Shown: piece by piece, positions 35,582 through 46,240 of the stretch
How positions within the stretch are numbered: position 1 is the stretch's first letter
Layout of the letters: the number at the start of each line of letters is the position of its first letter
Origin: Apostichopus japonicus
Taxonomy: Eukaryota > Echinodermata > Holothuroidea > Aspidochirotida > Stichopodidae
Assembly: GCF_037975245.1 (NCBI RefSeq)
Contig: NC_092569.1
Location: 24,537,168 to 24,601,167, forward strand
Direction: 5' to 3'
DNA: 64,000 bases
Notes under the pieces: model-generated
Seen by the model: only the letters and a program-made list of their open reading frames with translations
What the model was told of the DNA's origin: nothing
Database searches by the model: none
Made by a program: the position numbers and the translations under genes

Positions 35582-35635
35582 ACTGCTACTCGGAGTTTCA
35601 CGGGTACGGCTAGCGCACCGATCATCAGGCAACTG
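35582..35635 (-). ncRNA. Hammerhead ribozyme motif, canonical core, PLE family 2 3' end
   Basis: On the minus strand the core CTGATGA (plus 35622-35628) and GAA (35597-35599) are exact. Stem III is ACT-CCG-AGT (35588-35596), ending in U16.1, with A as nucleotide 17 at 35587. Stem I pairs AGTTGC with GCAGT over five positions, two of them G-U. Stem II has a U-U at its base, then C-G, G-C and G-C pairs. The motif lies about 130 bases downstream of the endonuclease stop of the minus-strand PLE at 35763, where PLE pseudo-LTR ribozymes are known to occur. Cleavage would fall after 35587 on the minus strand. Activity is untested. Confidence 0.7.
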
Positions 35636-35762
35636 AACTGATCAACACAGGCTATTTCGGTTTCAGGCGTGTGTGTTTACGGTTGCCATGGCGACAGCGC
35701 GATAACGGCTCTGTTCATTTGTTGATGCATCTGTCCTTCGATTGTATTATGGCTAGCTTCTC

Positions 35763-36848
35763 TTACATGCATATATTGCTTGATCCTGATTCGCGTTGGT
35801 GTGTGTCGGATTGCTTCAATATGTTCCTTTCAATAGTGTAATAGCTCCCCTTGCTTTTCAGTGCCCAGATCTGCTTGGATAGTTCTGTCTCCTTTTCATA
35901 TTTTTTGTTGGGAAACGACTTCGTGTGGTTGCGGTACCTAGATTTAAAATCGCCCCCGGTGAGCCCAACGTATGACCACGAATCGGGACCGGAAGTGACG
36001 GTGGCTTCGTACACAATTGAATTGGATAAGCACTCTCCGTGCAGAGGGTAGGCTCCTTTATCTCGACAGTTGCAAGTTTTGGTGGCATTTGTTGTTGGGT
36101 TGCTTTCCCGCATTATTCTGGTGTTGTGGGACTTGATGATGGAATCCATGTTTTTCATGCAACTGTAGCTCACTTATACATCGTGTTTCTGTTGAAGATC
36201 TTCCTCAGCTTGCTCCTACGTGGAAAGTGCCTATCTATGAGCTTGAGGAACTGTGACCCCATGTTGGTTTCCACATTCCTACTAAATGGTGGGTTGAACC
36301 ACGTGATCTTCCTCTGGCGGTTCTTTCTTTTTTTCTTGGGTGTTGTTGGTGCGCCCCCGTCATCGTATGAGATGGTACGTTCGTACCCGCTTTTCTTTAG
36401 CGCTGCGTTGTAAGGCGATATGCCATGCTGAAGACTCCCTCGTTCGACGAGAGTTCCCTGATCCCCTTTTCAATGGCTGTGGGAATGTGTTTGGTGATGG
36501 TGGGTGGGTGGTTAGATTTGACATGTATGTAGAGCGGCTCGTCGTTGGGCTTCATGTATGGTTTGCGAGTTCCAGATTCTAGGTCCAGGGTTGTGTCAAG
36601 GAAGTTAGTCGGCTTTAGGTTCGGCTGGGCCGTGATGATAAGTCCATGCGCCTGAAAAATCTTGACCAGCTCTTTGCGGGTGCGGTCTGCCTGTCTTCCA
36701 GAGTGGATTCGCAAGACGGCAAGGCCGTCATCTCTGTAGAGGCCGACACTGGCCACCTCTAGCTCCGCTTCTAGTTGGTGTAGTATGTAGAGGCCTACCA
36801 ACTCACACATTTTTGCACCATCGCAAGCACCATCGCAAGAACCATCGT
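35763..36848 (-). pseudogene. Penelope-like element family 2, 3' half with GIY-YIG domain (minus strand)
   Basis: On the minus strand, the RT part (36848-36397) carries CELVGLYILHQLEAELEV, the catalytic GLYRDDGLAV box and the post-palm motif PTNFLDTTLDLESG. A frameshift near 36400 leads to a region around 36300-36180 with WFNPPF. The last frame (36173-35763) holds a zinc-knuckle-like CNCRDKGAYPLHGEC and the GIY-YIG nuclease SIVYEATV…WSYVGLTGGDFKSRYRNHTKSF. The element is 5'-truncated where it meets the TA microsatellite at 36850, and the Tyr-Ile codons beyond are read-through. It is related to the copy at 50391-52564 and inserted in gene B intron 1. Confidence 0.75.
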
Positions 36849-36851
36849 ATG

Positions 36852-36886
<35 letters not shown>

Positions 36887-36935
36887 TATATATAATATAT
36901 TCCCTGTTCTAGATTTGTCAACTCATAATATATAT
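36849..36935. repeat. TA microsatellite at the PLE 5' boundary
   Basis: Alternating TA at 36852-36881 with a related AT-rich tail to 36935 directly abuts the truncated 5' end of the family 2 PLE. Open frames across it read Tyr-Ile repeats and are artefacts. Confidence 0.9.
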
Positions 36936-37531
36936 ATATCGTTCGAATCCCAGTGGAGGTTGGAAGTTTTTCACTGTTCTGGATTTTCCAACTCATTACA
37001 ATCACCATGCCAGCCAAACTTCTACTTCAGAAATGGCTTCATTCTTTTAGGACTCACAAAGCTAAGGTATAGGAATCGAACCATGGCCTTGTGGCCGTTG
37101 TGCTTGGCTTGCCTAAAAATAATGGTAATTCTGTGTACTTTGTCAGATCGGTGCACTCTGTGCAATTGTAACACGCCCTCACTAACATTTATAGAAAGCA
37201 TTTAATAGGTATTCACACTACTATAATCATTTCGGTTTAGGTGTTGCCGATTTAGGTCTGTCACATGAAGGTCCAGGGTTCGATCTGCGTGCGTGCTTTG
37301 TTGTTAATACGCAGACTGGCGAGAATATTCATATTTATGATTTTTTTCAAGATCGTGGAGTGCATTCGTTCATGTTTATCGAACTGTACTGTTCACAAAT
37401 TGTTTTCTTTATTTTTCGTTTACTATTTTTATGAACTTATACATTTTAATATTATGTCATGCTGTACAAGTGAACGATATTCCCTATATAATATGGAATT
37501 ATAATGTGTTCGACTTTCTTTCATATTACAG

Positions 37532-37837
37532 AAAGCTATTGTCCGTCTCAAGTGAGTGGTCTTTATGGGGAAGAAGGAATGATCAGCTGCTACTTCAGAC
37601 CTAATTTTCAAACGATAATTTGGTTTGATGAAACCAGCACGCGAGACCCTTTGATTAGATTAGAGCATAGTACCAAAAGTGGCAGGGGCTACGATAGTGG
37701 CAAATATGACGTATTACAAAATGGATCCCTTGTCATAAAAACTATTGACTTCATAAATGAACAGCAGTATATAACCGTCGCTGTTATATTTGGATCTACA
37801 AATATTACGGAGTTCTCGATTGTATTTTTTGTCATAG
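37532..37837 (+). CDS. Gene B, Ig-like domain exon 1
   Basis: A 306 nt exon, phase 1 at both ends, acceptor TTCATATTACAG and donor ATAG|GTGAGT. It encodes ESYCPSQVSGLYGEEGMISC, the C-strand TIIWFDE with the core Trp, then GYDSGKYDVLQNGSLVIKT and the F region QQYITVAV, ending FFVIG. As in gene A there is an A-region Cys followed by Pro, a B-strand Cys and no F-strand Cys. The shared GSLVI block and the shared end …FFVIG show that these domains diverged from one exon. It follows the signal exon and is presumably the membrane-distal domain. Confidence 0.8.
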
Positions 37838-38853
37838 GTGAGTTGCCAACCTGTTACGTTATTTTCGTAAACGGTATTGCTAAGAAACAAATTATGCAGC
37901 TTTCACAACCTTGCATGATTCAACATAATCTATAACGTAAACTGTATTTACAGTAAACCTCATGTATTTACGCTAATCTTGAAATGTTGAGACTAAATTG
38001 AAGTTTTAAATTTGTACAAATATATTTATGGTTACCTTATTTCATGTGTAGTGCAGGGCAATAGTGTTATCAAACACGGGGGAAAGGGGAAGGTGAGGTA
38101 TATGCTTTCAATGTCAAAAACAATTCTGATAACTGTAACCCATACATGGTGTTATATTAATTGAAAAGAAAGTATTTGATATCTCGCGGGTTTTGCAGAT
38201 TTATCTGGGAGGAATCTGTTCCGTAACTTATGCCTTATTTTCATCTGTCGTAACAGCTAATTAAATGTTGAACTTGTAATTTGAACACAATTTGTGCCTT
38301 TTAGTTATAAAGAAAACCCCTTTTTGAAAGTTAAATTTAGTATCGCGACTCACCGTGTAAGCAAGGTAAACTAATCAAATTAGGGCGTTAACATTTGACT
38401 GCTAATATGAGATGAAATTCAATTATTTATGTTGCAGCAATATCGTAGAACAAATTCAGTATAAGGCATATTAACACTACAGTTAAGGTACACACATGTG
38501 AGCAATGCGTTACTTGCCGGTACCATGGCACGTGCTACAGAATGAAATAATGCAAATGAGTGTACCATTATCGACCTGAAAAGTTTTACGACAATTCTTT
38601 AAAATATAATACAATATAGGAACAAATTGAAACGATGACCTTTGCTTTGTCCCTGCTATTTTATTCAATATAGTAAGAGCTTTCCAAGCATTTCACTTAC
38701 AGAGTTTAGTTGTAGCGTATACGTTTTGTAATGGTTCCGGTACTGCACAGTTTTCAAGCAGCCCGGATCGCAACTTCATGTCTTTATCTTTATTATAATT
38801 GGAATAAGAGAGCTGGGACTGACCGTTAATGGTTTCTTATTCATATCTAACAG

Positions 38854-39144
38854 AACACTGTCCAACTCAACAGAGTGGCTTCTTTGGAGAAAAGGGAAAT
38901 ATTATTTGCCATTTTAAGCCAAATTTCAATAAGGTTTCGTGGTATTTGGAACAGGATAAACCCCTGCTTCAAATGGAAGGATCCCACATCTCTGGTCTGG
39001 GCTACGAGAGCGAGAAGTACAGCATAAAACAGAATGGATCTCTCGTCATACGACGTGTTACTGAAGAAAACGAAGCCATCTACACAGTGATTTTAATTGA
39101 TGCCTATAATATCTCCACCGTTCATCGCGTGGAATTTAAGCTAG
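38854..39144 (+). CDS. Gene B, Ig-like domain exon 2
   Basis: A 291 nt exon, phase 1 at both ends, acceptor ATATCTAACAG and donor CTAG|GTAAGT. It encodes EHCPTQQSGFFGEKGNIICH, VSWYLEQDKPLLQ with the core Trp, GYESEKYSIKQNGSLVIRR and the F region EAIYTVILID. It is the most divergent of the five domains, lacks the acidic Asn/Asp-Glu-Thr after the Trp, and has a different end (RVEFKLG). The A-region and B-strand Cys are kept and the F-strand Cys is again absent. Sequons include NGS and NIS. Confidence 0.8.
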
Positions 39145-39399
39145 GTAAGTGATGAATGCAGTCTCATATTTAATGCCGTTGTAAAGATTCGGTGTATAGT
39201 TTATGATTTTCCATTGTCCAGACAAACAAAATCAATTTAGTACTAAATGTTGAAAATCCAAACCCACTTCATCCTTACTTCTAGTCCTGATCTGAACGAG
39301 TCATTAAGTATATTTTTATTTTTAAGATATGATATGTTCGTTTGATGAAAACAAGGAAACAATATAAATATGTAGTCGACATGACAGTTTACTATAAAT

Positions 39400-39401
<2 letters not shown>

Positions 39402-39489
<88 letters not shown>
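39402..39489. repeat. CA/TA compound microsatellite
   Basis: About 20 bp of CA repeats run directly into about 70 bp of TA repeats. The right edge is the boundary of a solo PLE family 2 fragment. The long minus-strand open frame across this region (Tyr-Ile and Val-Cys runs) is an artefact. Confidence 0.95.
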
Positions 39490-39493
<4 letters not shown>

Positions 39494-39612
39494 AAGTTGG
39501 TTTGTTTGCGTCGATCTTGGCGCAGAGTGCTCCATGTCCGGTGGACAGAGCGAGATATATGTTGAGACTAGTTGAGACTACTAGTGTTCCACTAGTCTCA
39601 ACTAGTCTCAAC
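39490..39612 (-). mobile_element. Solo pseudo-LTR fragment of PLE family 2
   Basis: On the minus strand this matches 50240-50345: ACTAGTGTTCCACTAGTCTC, then CGCTCTGTCC, GGACATGGAGCACTCTGCGC and AAGATCGACGC. The palindromic ACTAGT-rich end lies at 39560-39612, without the hammerhead core. It sits between the TA microsatellite and the acceptor of the third Ig exon, only about 50 bp from the splice site at 39660. Confidence 0.7.
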
Positions 39613-39660
39613 ATATATATATATATATTTCTTACCTGAAATTTTCCTTCATTTTTGCAG

Positions 39661-39963
39661 AGACTGGTTGCTGTGGTAGCCAATATGGCTACTGCGGAAA
39701 AAAAGGCATAATCAATTGTAACTTCGAGCCAGGTTATGAAGATGTATATTGGTATGATGATACTATCGAGCATACATCAATTATTAGATTAGAGAACGGA
39801 ATTAAATCAGGAAAAGGTTACCATAGTAACGAATATGACGTCTCACAAAATGGATCCCTTGTCATTAAGAATGTACAGCTCAAACATGAACAGGAGTATA
39901 AAGTCATCCGATATGGCGGCGAAAACCAAATTATGGAATACAGAATCACGTTTTCTGTCATCG
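39661..39963 (+). CDS. Gene B, Ig-like domain exon 3
   Basis: A 303 nt exon, phase 1 at both ends, acceptor TCATTTTTGCAG and donor ATCG|GTGAGT. There is no early in-frame ATG, so a start-codon search misses it. It encodes ETGCCGSQYGYCGKKGIINC, DVYWYDD with the core Trp, GYHSNEYDVSQNGSLVIKNV and the F region QEYKVIRYGG, ending TFSVIG. It has four Cys, all before or in strand B (GCC, YC, NC), and still none in the F strand. The extra pair suggests two disulfides packed at the A/B edge, or pairing between domains. It is the gene B domain closest to the gene A domain in strand D/E sequence. Confidence 0.8.
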
Positions 39964-40291
39964 GTGAGTGCTTACGAAGTTCATACTTTACATCCATGTA
40001 CTAAATAGTCCCAAGAACGCCGTCTTATAAACATAAAATCATTGAACCTTATTTAACAAATAAAGCAATACAATCTAAAAGTAAATGCACCACTCCCAAA
40101 GTAGAATATAAACTAATAATCGAAAATACAGGATTTAGTTGTCGGCCAACATATTATGAGGCGAATGTGACTTACGTGACTTAGCGTCAAAGCAAAGCTA
40201 AAATAAACCGCGGTAAGTGCGTTAAAGCAGAACAACAATTATGACGACTTTAATACTTGTACTGATATCACCTTCCATGCTGTCCCTATTT

Positions 40292-42174
40292 CAGGCGCGT
40301 ATCCAGGATTTTCTAACCCGGGGGGGGGGGGCGCGAATTACTATCTAAGCGGAGCGCCACCATCGGTTGGCGCGCAGCGTACAAGAAAATTTCTGGTTTT
40401 GATACCCCCCAGATCACCGGAAATGGCACTTCTCGGGCTTGAAAATGATCAACCAGATGTACCCTTTTACCTGAGAACCAAGTATTTCCCAATAGTTTTC
40501 TTTCCATCCATAACCTTTTTGAAGATTTTCACCAGTCACACGTCATGTTCGACCTCATCGCATCTCCTGTGGATCATTGCTTTTGTAGGTGATTCTACGT
40601 CGCCGTCCACAATACCCAACAGCCCCACTTTTCAAGGTTTTCAGCCCATTATTTGTTCAGAATTTGAAAATTCACATTTCTCGTGAATAAACTCACTTCA
40701 AAACATACCAATAATGTTGCAAAAAATGTCATCTACGGACAACCAATATAGAAAAACCTCCTTGAACCCCTAACAGACCGGTCAAAATTACACTAGTAGA
40801 GGGAAGTATGATGAAGAATGTTGGTCAGGAAATTTTCGAAAATTCAGACACACTAATTTATTGGTGTAGAAATATTAAAACCTCTTATAACGGCTATTAT
40901 AAAACTTGGTTGAAGGAAATGAAAAAATACCAGATATTTCCTTCAACCGAACAATATACACATAGGCGTAGGAGGCAGGGGCTCCTACTGAAAGAAAAAT
41001 AAATTGCAATGATGTAGCTAAAGGAAATGAATAGTTTAAAAAATATCTCCTTGATAATTAAAATAAAGTTGTAAGCTTGGCCGACTAATTCGACATTACT
41101 AATGTAAAAGAGAATTTGACATAATTGGACCTAGAATGCTTTCTCTCCATCTACATAAGACATTTCGTTGTTTACAGCATCCCGCGGTATACTGCGCAAT
41201 TTCCACGAACCGTACGGTACACAATGACATGCGAGGTAGTAACCGATGCTTACTTATATGATACTGATATTAACGTGTTAAACGCGCGCGGATCGAGCGA
41301 AAAATTTAGGTTATATTTTTCGGGTAAAGTCGTTACAGTCCCCAAAATCAAATGGGTTACTATGACTACACACATCGACAGTTTTGAGGGTGTTCATCAT
41401 GGAACCTCGATTTTCATGCTCACTGATATATGATGTGATATCTGCTGTGTGGTTTACAAATTCGAACAGGCGCGTAGCGAATACTTTGCCAAGGGAGGGG
41501 CGAAGCCTGTAGGCAAACTATCTAAGCGTAGCGCCACCACGAGTTGGCGCGAAGCGTACAAGAAAATTTTGGCCGAAAATGCCTCCCAGATCACTGGATA
41601 TGACACTTCCACTGCCTTGTAAGTTACATCTAAGCATTTTCTATTTTGAATTTACTAGCGATATCATAAGAAAAAATATGCTCGGGGGCGGTCGCCCCCT
41701 TCCCGAAATGCGTCATGTTCTCCGACGACTCCGACCAGCCACAGTTGGTTTCATAGCACAATGGTTTAAGGCGTCCATACACACACACACGCGTTATGGT
41801 AGACCATATATAGTATATATATAGATACATTAGTGAGAGAGGAAAAATGGAAACGTCAAAAATGGAGTTGTCGGTGAAAGGGGTAGGGTGATGCGCACGC
41901 CCCTTCCGACATCCTCGATCCGTCACTGGCTACCCTGTGTATATAATAGGGATCAGCGCTGTAATGATGTCACTGTTCGTCTTTCTCTTCCAGGTGTCTT
42001 GGCATATTTATTCTACTCCCTCCTCTTTTTTCTCTCTTTCTTCTTTTTCTTTTCCCTTCCTTCCTCCTCCTCTTTTCCCCCTCTTTTTTCCTTTTTTTCT
42101 TCTCTTTTTTTCCTCTCCTCTTTTTCTTACCCGGGGGGCGCGCGCCCCCAACGCCCCCCCTGGATACGCACCTG
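40292..42174. mobile_element. hAT-like element(s), about 1.9 kb, probably composite
   Basis: The left end is CAGGCGCGTATCCAGG. The right end, read on the minus strand, is CAGGTGCGTATCCAGG, a near-perfect terminal match. A second start-like sequence, CAGGCGCGTAGCGAAT, lies at 41467 and another possible end near 41915-41928, so a second element may be nested. The flanks share only TATTT, not a clear 8 bp target duplication, so the pairing of ends is less certain than at 48 kb. Both starts are followed by the shared stem-loop motif (40341-40393, 41519-41570). A C/T-rich run fills 41990-42130. It lies in the gene B intron after Ig exon 3. No transposase was found. Confidence 0.6.
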
Positions 42175-43211
42175 TATTTTATCCTTGAAAATTTCTGTAC
42201 GGGAGGGAGGGGATCATTGTCAAGTGCTACTGAAGTTGCAAAAGGGAAACATTTGCTAGATAAGTTGTACGGTTTGATATTTTACATAAATAATTGGCCA
42301 GACGTTGGGCAGGCTATAGAATGATCATGAATATGAAACATTGAATTACGCAATACTCTCTCACCACCAATATCATCATACTAATTGCATGTCTCATTAT
42401 AACTTGATTTGTATCATACACCAGAGCTAATATTACCTTATGGTTTAAGCATACCAGAGCAATTAGTTGATTTGAGGTAGACAGTTGTATTGGGGATTAA
42501 AGCGCGTGCACGTGAAAGGCCCTTCCACTCTGTAATTAATAATATAAAGCTTGAATTTATGCATGCACAGGTTGCAATATTTTTCATGACTTGAACTTGT
42601 TCCATGCAACATGCCATATAATTTGAGGTGAGATATCAGTGCCCCCTCCCTTAAGCTTTTCTTATCAATGTCTAACTTCTGGAAAACTGTTTGTATCGTC
42701 AGCAGGCTAAACATATAGGTCTACGCAGATAATCGATTTTGCTCCCCAAACAGTTTTCTCCACATCCACCACCGTCAAATACCATCAGCATGTTCCCTTG
42801 GAGGAGGGAAGACGTAATGCACCCTTTGTGAGAACATAAACCCTGTTGATAATTGGTGGAGGTTAAATGTCATTTTGGGTCGACAAGTAACACACTGAAA
42901 ACTTAAATAAACATGATCTGTCCAAAGTTAAAATTCATTAGTGCAACAACATTGCTGCACGCTTGAAGAGGAAATGGACGACACCCTTGCACTTAGTTGC
43001 TCACCACAGAGTAAATGCTAGCAAATTTAACTGATAGAGTGAAAGCTGTCAATCCATTTAGAGCTAAATTGGCATGAATTCCCTCTATGATAACAGTAGT
43101 TTCAGTACAAGTAAAATTTGATCATCCTGAACACTCACAAAGAGGGACTAAATGTTACCGATTTAATAACTCACGAATGAAAACATTTTGTTTATCTATA
43201 TGTGTTTGAAG
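42175..43211. other. Gene B intron sequence
   Basis: No exon is supported. The end of this stretch (about 43025-43145) resembles the right half of the intronic foldback unit (GATAGAGTGAAAGCTGTCAAT, GATCATCCTGAACACTC), with a decayed left half. Confidence 0.45.
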
Positions 43212-43262
43212 GGGCAGGAGTACCAAGCTGTTGGTCCAATGGAACGGCATCTACCAATCCAG
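43212..43262 (+). CDS. Gene B, candidate stalk exon
   Basis: A 51 nt exon with acceptor TGTTTGAAG and donor TCCAG|GTAAGA keeps phase 1 and encodes GAGVPSCWSNGTASTNPG across its junctions. The Ser/Thr/Asn/Pro content, one sequon (NGT) and the position between Ig exons 3 and 4 suit a linker. The acceptor is weak, so it could be skipped without changing frame. Confidence 0.45.
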
Positions 43263-43393
43263 GTAAGAACCATAAACAATGTCTACAATTAAATATATTA
43301 AGGTTCACGCTGTATGAAATAGATATTTCAAGAACAGATAAATGTATTTATTAATAGTGTCTGTTTTGTTATATACTCTAATCTTCAATTGTT

Positions 43394-43567
43394 AAGAGTG
43401 TTCAGGAAGATCACTATATAACCTGGACAATGCCAGACTTCTCTTCTGTGCAAAGTTAGCTATGACAGAGTGAAAGAACTCATTCCTTTTAGAACTTGAT
43501 TGACATGTAGTTATACTCTCTGGTAAGAGTAACTTTCACTTCTGTAAATTGCGATCATCCTCAACAC
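43394..43567. repeat. Intronic foldback unit, copy 4 of 6
   Basis: This starts AAGAGTGTTCAGGAAGATCA and ends GCGATCATCCTCAACACC, with inner AGAGTGAAAGAACTCATTCC and AAGAGTAACTTTCACTTCTG. It has the same foldback layout as the other copies. Confidence 0.65.
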
Positions 43568-43814
43568 CATAGATAGTAAATTCTCAATTCGCTGAATTGA
43601 TGCGTGTACATCCCTTATGAATGTTACTTGTGTTTATTGACCGACGTATGAGCATAGTTGTTAGTGCCTCATTCCAGTTGGGAAGCATGTCATGTGACAC
43701 TGGACCGTCTTGAAATTGTGTAATACAATATCAGACTCAATATTCACAGCTTCATCTGCAAAATGTGCATTCCTATGTCTTGAAAAGTTTAAAAAAAAAG
43801 TTAAAACACCACTG

Positions 43815-43821
43815 AGTAGAT

Positions 43822-43875
<54 letters not shown>
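43815..43875. repeat. TA microsatellite
   Basis: About 55 bp of TA repeats with one interruption (TATAAATATA) in a gene B intron. Confidence 0.95.
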
Positions 43876-43878
<3 letters not shown>

Positions 43879-44098
43879 ATTTGGTGTCTACTTAATGATG
43901 ATGGTAATAACGGAGGTGATAAAATTTTGCCAGTGAGTTACCAACTGTTTGCTTTATAAACGTGTTCAAAAGACGTAAAATAAACAAAGCATCACACATA
44001 ATTTTACAACCGAGAATCAAAAATACGTTTACTGGCAGTTTTTAATGTTAGTTAAATAGTAAATTCTCATTACAATCCGCCATCACTAGTAATTGCAG

Positions 44099-44173
44099 AG
44101 ACTGATAATTCACGCAGTGAGACCACAGAGCTCCAATTTGCTACAGCATACACAACGGAAACTACCAAACCAA
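44099..44173 (+). pseudogene. Stalk-type exon relic with lost donor (gene B)
   Basis: The acceptor AATTGCAG is intact, and the following 75 nt stay open in phase 1, encoding ETDNSRSETTELQFATAYTT then ETTKPN, a Thr-rich stalk. Where the gene A micro-exon has CCAG|GTAAGA, this copy has CCAAATAACA, so the donor is gone. It is probably not spliced in unless a distant GT is used. Confidence 0.45.
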
Positions 44174-44932
44174 ATAACATCAAATATGACCTTATACCGA
44201 AATTGGAAGTATGCAGCAGTTTAATGAATGCTCTTCTTTTAAAGTAATGATGTTGATTGTTGAAGTTGGGGCTGGGCTGGGGTTCCTCCTCCGGAAGAAA
44301 AAGTGACAAGTTGTAGGTCAAATGGTTCATTCTGAGGCATAATAAGACTATAAATTATGTCTGTATAAGTAGCAATTAAAACGTTATCATAACACTAATC
44401 AAATGGAAGGGCTGTAGCAACACTTGCACCTAGATTTCGTATATCCCTATGTTTGCGTTCCTGTCACCATAGAAAAGGGGAGGCGAAAAGAAAAAAGGCC
44501 TTCGTTCTGCATTTATTTTCTTTGCATTTCTCTTCGGCGGAGCCGTTGACTTATGAAGAAATATCTTAGATATATGTGAACAGCTATTAACAGATTAAGC
44601 AGCTGCGGGAAACGGTAAGAAGTAGATTATACGTGTCTCATGAATCGTTTCTCTTCTTCTCTCCGTGATTTCTCTCATATTCAATCCTTGGTGCAATTTC
44701 ACATTTTGTGATGCCATCTTAAAAGCAGTAAATGTCGGGTATGCCTACCAATTTCATAGAACTGAATTTATAACTTGCTCGGCAATAAGCGTTGCCGTTT
44801 TCCTCGCTTCTTACTTGGAACCCTAATCTATATTAAAGCTGTGATTGGTACTTTATGAGATTTCAAGATGTCACCGACGATGTATTCTCACCGTATTTCA
44901 ATGTATTTCTCATCTAAAATTTCAAATCTTAG

Positions 44933-45244
44933 TGTTTGCAGAGAATCATTGCGTATCTCCCCAGCATGGCTACCTCGGAAAAGAAGGCATCATTAGTTGC
45001 AACATCCAACAAGGCATAGACGTATATTGGTTAAATGAAACTGACGAGTACCATCATCCATTTATAAAAAGGGAGTCCGGACATATAAGTGGATCTGGTT
45101 ACAAAAGCAATGAATACGACATATTACAAAATGGATCCCTTGTTATCAGGAATGTACAGTACAAACATCAACAATCGTACCAAGTCACATTTCCTTTCGA
45201 TATTGGATCCCAAGTTGATTTGCGTGTTGACTTTTTGGTCATTG
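44933..45244 (+). CDS. Gene B, Ig-like domain exon 4
   Basis: A 312 nt exon, phase 1 at both ends, acceptor AATCTTAG and donor ATTG|GTGAGT, matching gene A's Ig exon in length and sites. It encodes VFAENHCVSPQHGYLGKEGI, ISCNI, DVYWLNETDEYHHPF, then GSGYKSNEYDILQNGSLVIR and the F region SYQVTFPFD, ending FLVIG. It differs from gene A mostly between strands C and D (EYHHPFIKRESGH versus TYDDPFIRIKCRN) and after strand F, while the framework is nearly constant. A-region and B-strand Cys are present and the F-strand Cys is absent. This domain would be membrane-proximal. Confidence 0.8.
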
Positions 45245-45390
45245 GTGAGTAATTGTCAAGTTCATATAAACTGTGTATCCATGATCAGAATGGTGCCAAG
45301 AATCGCCTGAATTAATATAACACCATACAAAGTAATACAAAATGATCTCCAAAACACGTAATTTAAGCAAGTAATGAGAATTCAAACTTT

Positions 45391-45545
45391 AAGAGTGTTC
45401 AGGGTTATCACTATAAGCTGTTCTGAGTAAACTTAGCTCTGAAGAGTGATATCACGCACTCTTGTGAGACATTAATAAACATGAAGTCATTCTTTGATAA
45501 GAGTGACTTTAACTTCTTTAGTCAGTAATGATCATCTTGAACACA
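45391..45545. repeat. Intronic foldback unit, copy 5 of 6
   Basis: Paralogue of the unit at 22882, with AGAGTGTTCAGGGTTATCAC at the left and GATCATCTTGAACACACC at the right. Confidence 0.75.
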
Positions 45546-45971
45546 CCAAAGAACGGATTCTCATTTCTCGAAAATATGGTGTGTACATCCCGTATGATTG
45601 TTACTTGTCTTTATGTGCCACTCAAGCTTATATACAATGTTTATATTTCCGTGTCCATGTAAAGCGAAATCTACCAAAACAGTAAGGTAAAAATTGAACT
45701 TCTGCTGATTGAAAGTATAGTTACTTTATTAGTTCTTAGACTTTAAAACTTATCCTTTGAATATACCAATTAATGGATCGGGTCATTTTAAGAGACGTCT
45801 GTATGCTGGTTCGAAATATCAAAAACCCGTTCGGCCAACATAGTCAACTTTAATTGCCGAAATGTTGTGAAAAGGTGCTGGTGCTCCTACACGAACAGTT
45901 AGGCCTACAGTCATTTAATGCAAACATATTGCCTATAATATATTATTCACAAGTAATGGGAATTAATCTTA

Positions 45972-46113
45972 AAGAGTGTTCAGGGTGACCACTATAAGCT
46001 GGTCTGAGTAAAATTAGCTCTGAAAGAGTAAAATCATTCACTTTTGTTAGACATGAAGTCACCCCCCTGATAAGAGCGACTTCCACTAGTATATTTAGAT
46101 CATCTCGAACACA
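45972..46113. repeat. Intronic foldback unit, copy 6 of 6
   Basis: Paralogue of the unit at 23462, slightly shortened at the right (loss of CTTCTTT before AGTATATTTAG). Confidence 0.7.
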
Positions 46114-46240
46114 ACAAAGAACGAATTCTCATTCTTCGTAATGTATGGTGTGTACAACCCAAAAGAATGTTTCTTGCCTTTAATTACCTGTCACATATAA
46201 ATACATACTTTTTTATTTGCGTGTCCATTTAAACCGAAAG

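Noticed and set aside
36813-37205. Plus-strand open frame of 130 codons over the TA repeat
   Set aside because: Low-complexity Tyr-Ile read-through joined to antisense PLE sequence.
39243-39773. Long minus-strand open frame with Tyr-Ile and Val-Cys runs
   Set aside because: It is a read-through of the CA/TA microsatellite and overlaps the Ig exon 3 antisense; no family features.
41467-41928. A second complete hAT element nested in 40292-42174
   Set aside because: A start-like end is clear, but the proposed right end matches poorly (about 9 of 15) and no 8 bp target duplication is found.
41888-42259. Open frames of 123 and 83 codons with Ser/Phe runs
   Set aside because: They cover a TTCC/TTTC low-complexity tract inside hAT-like sequence.
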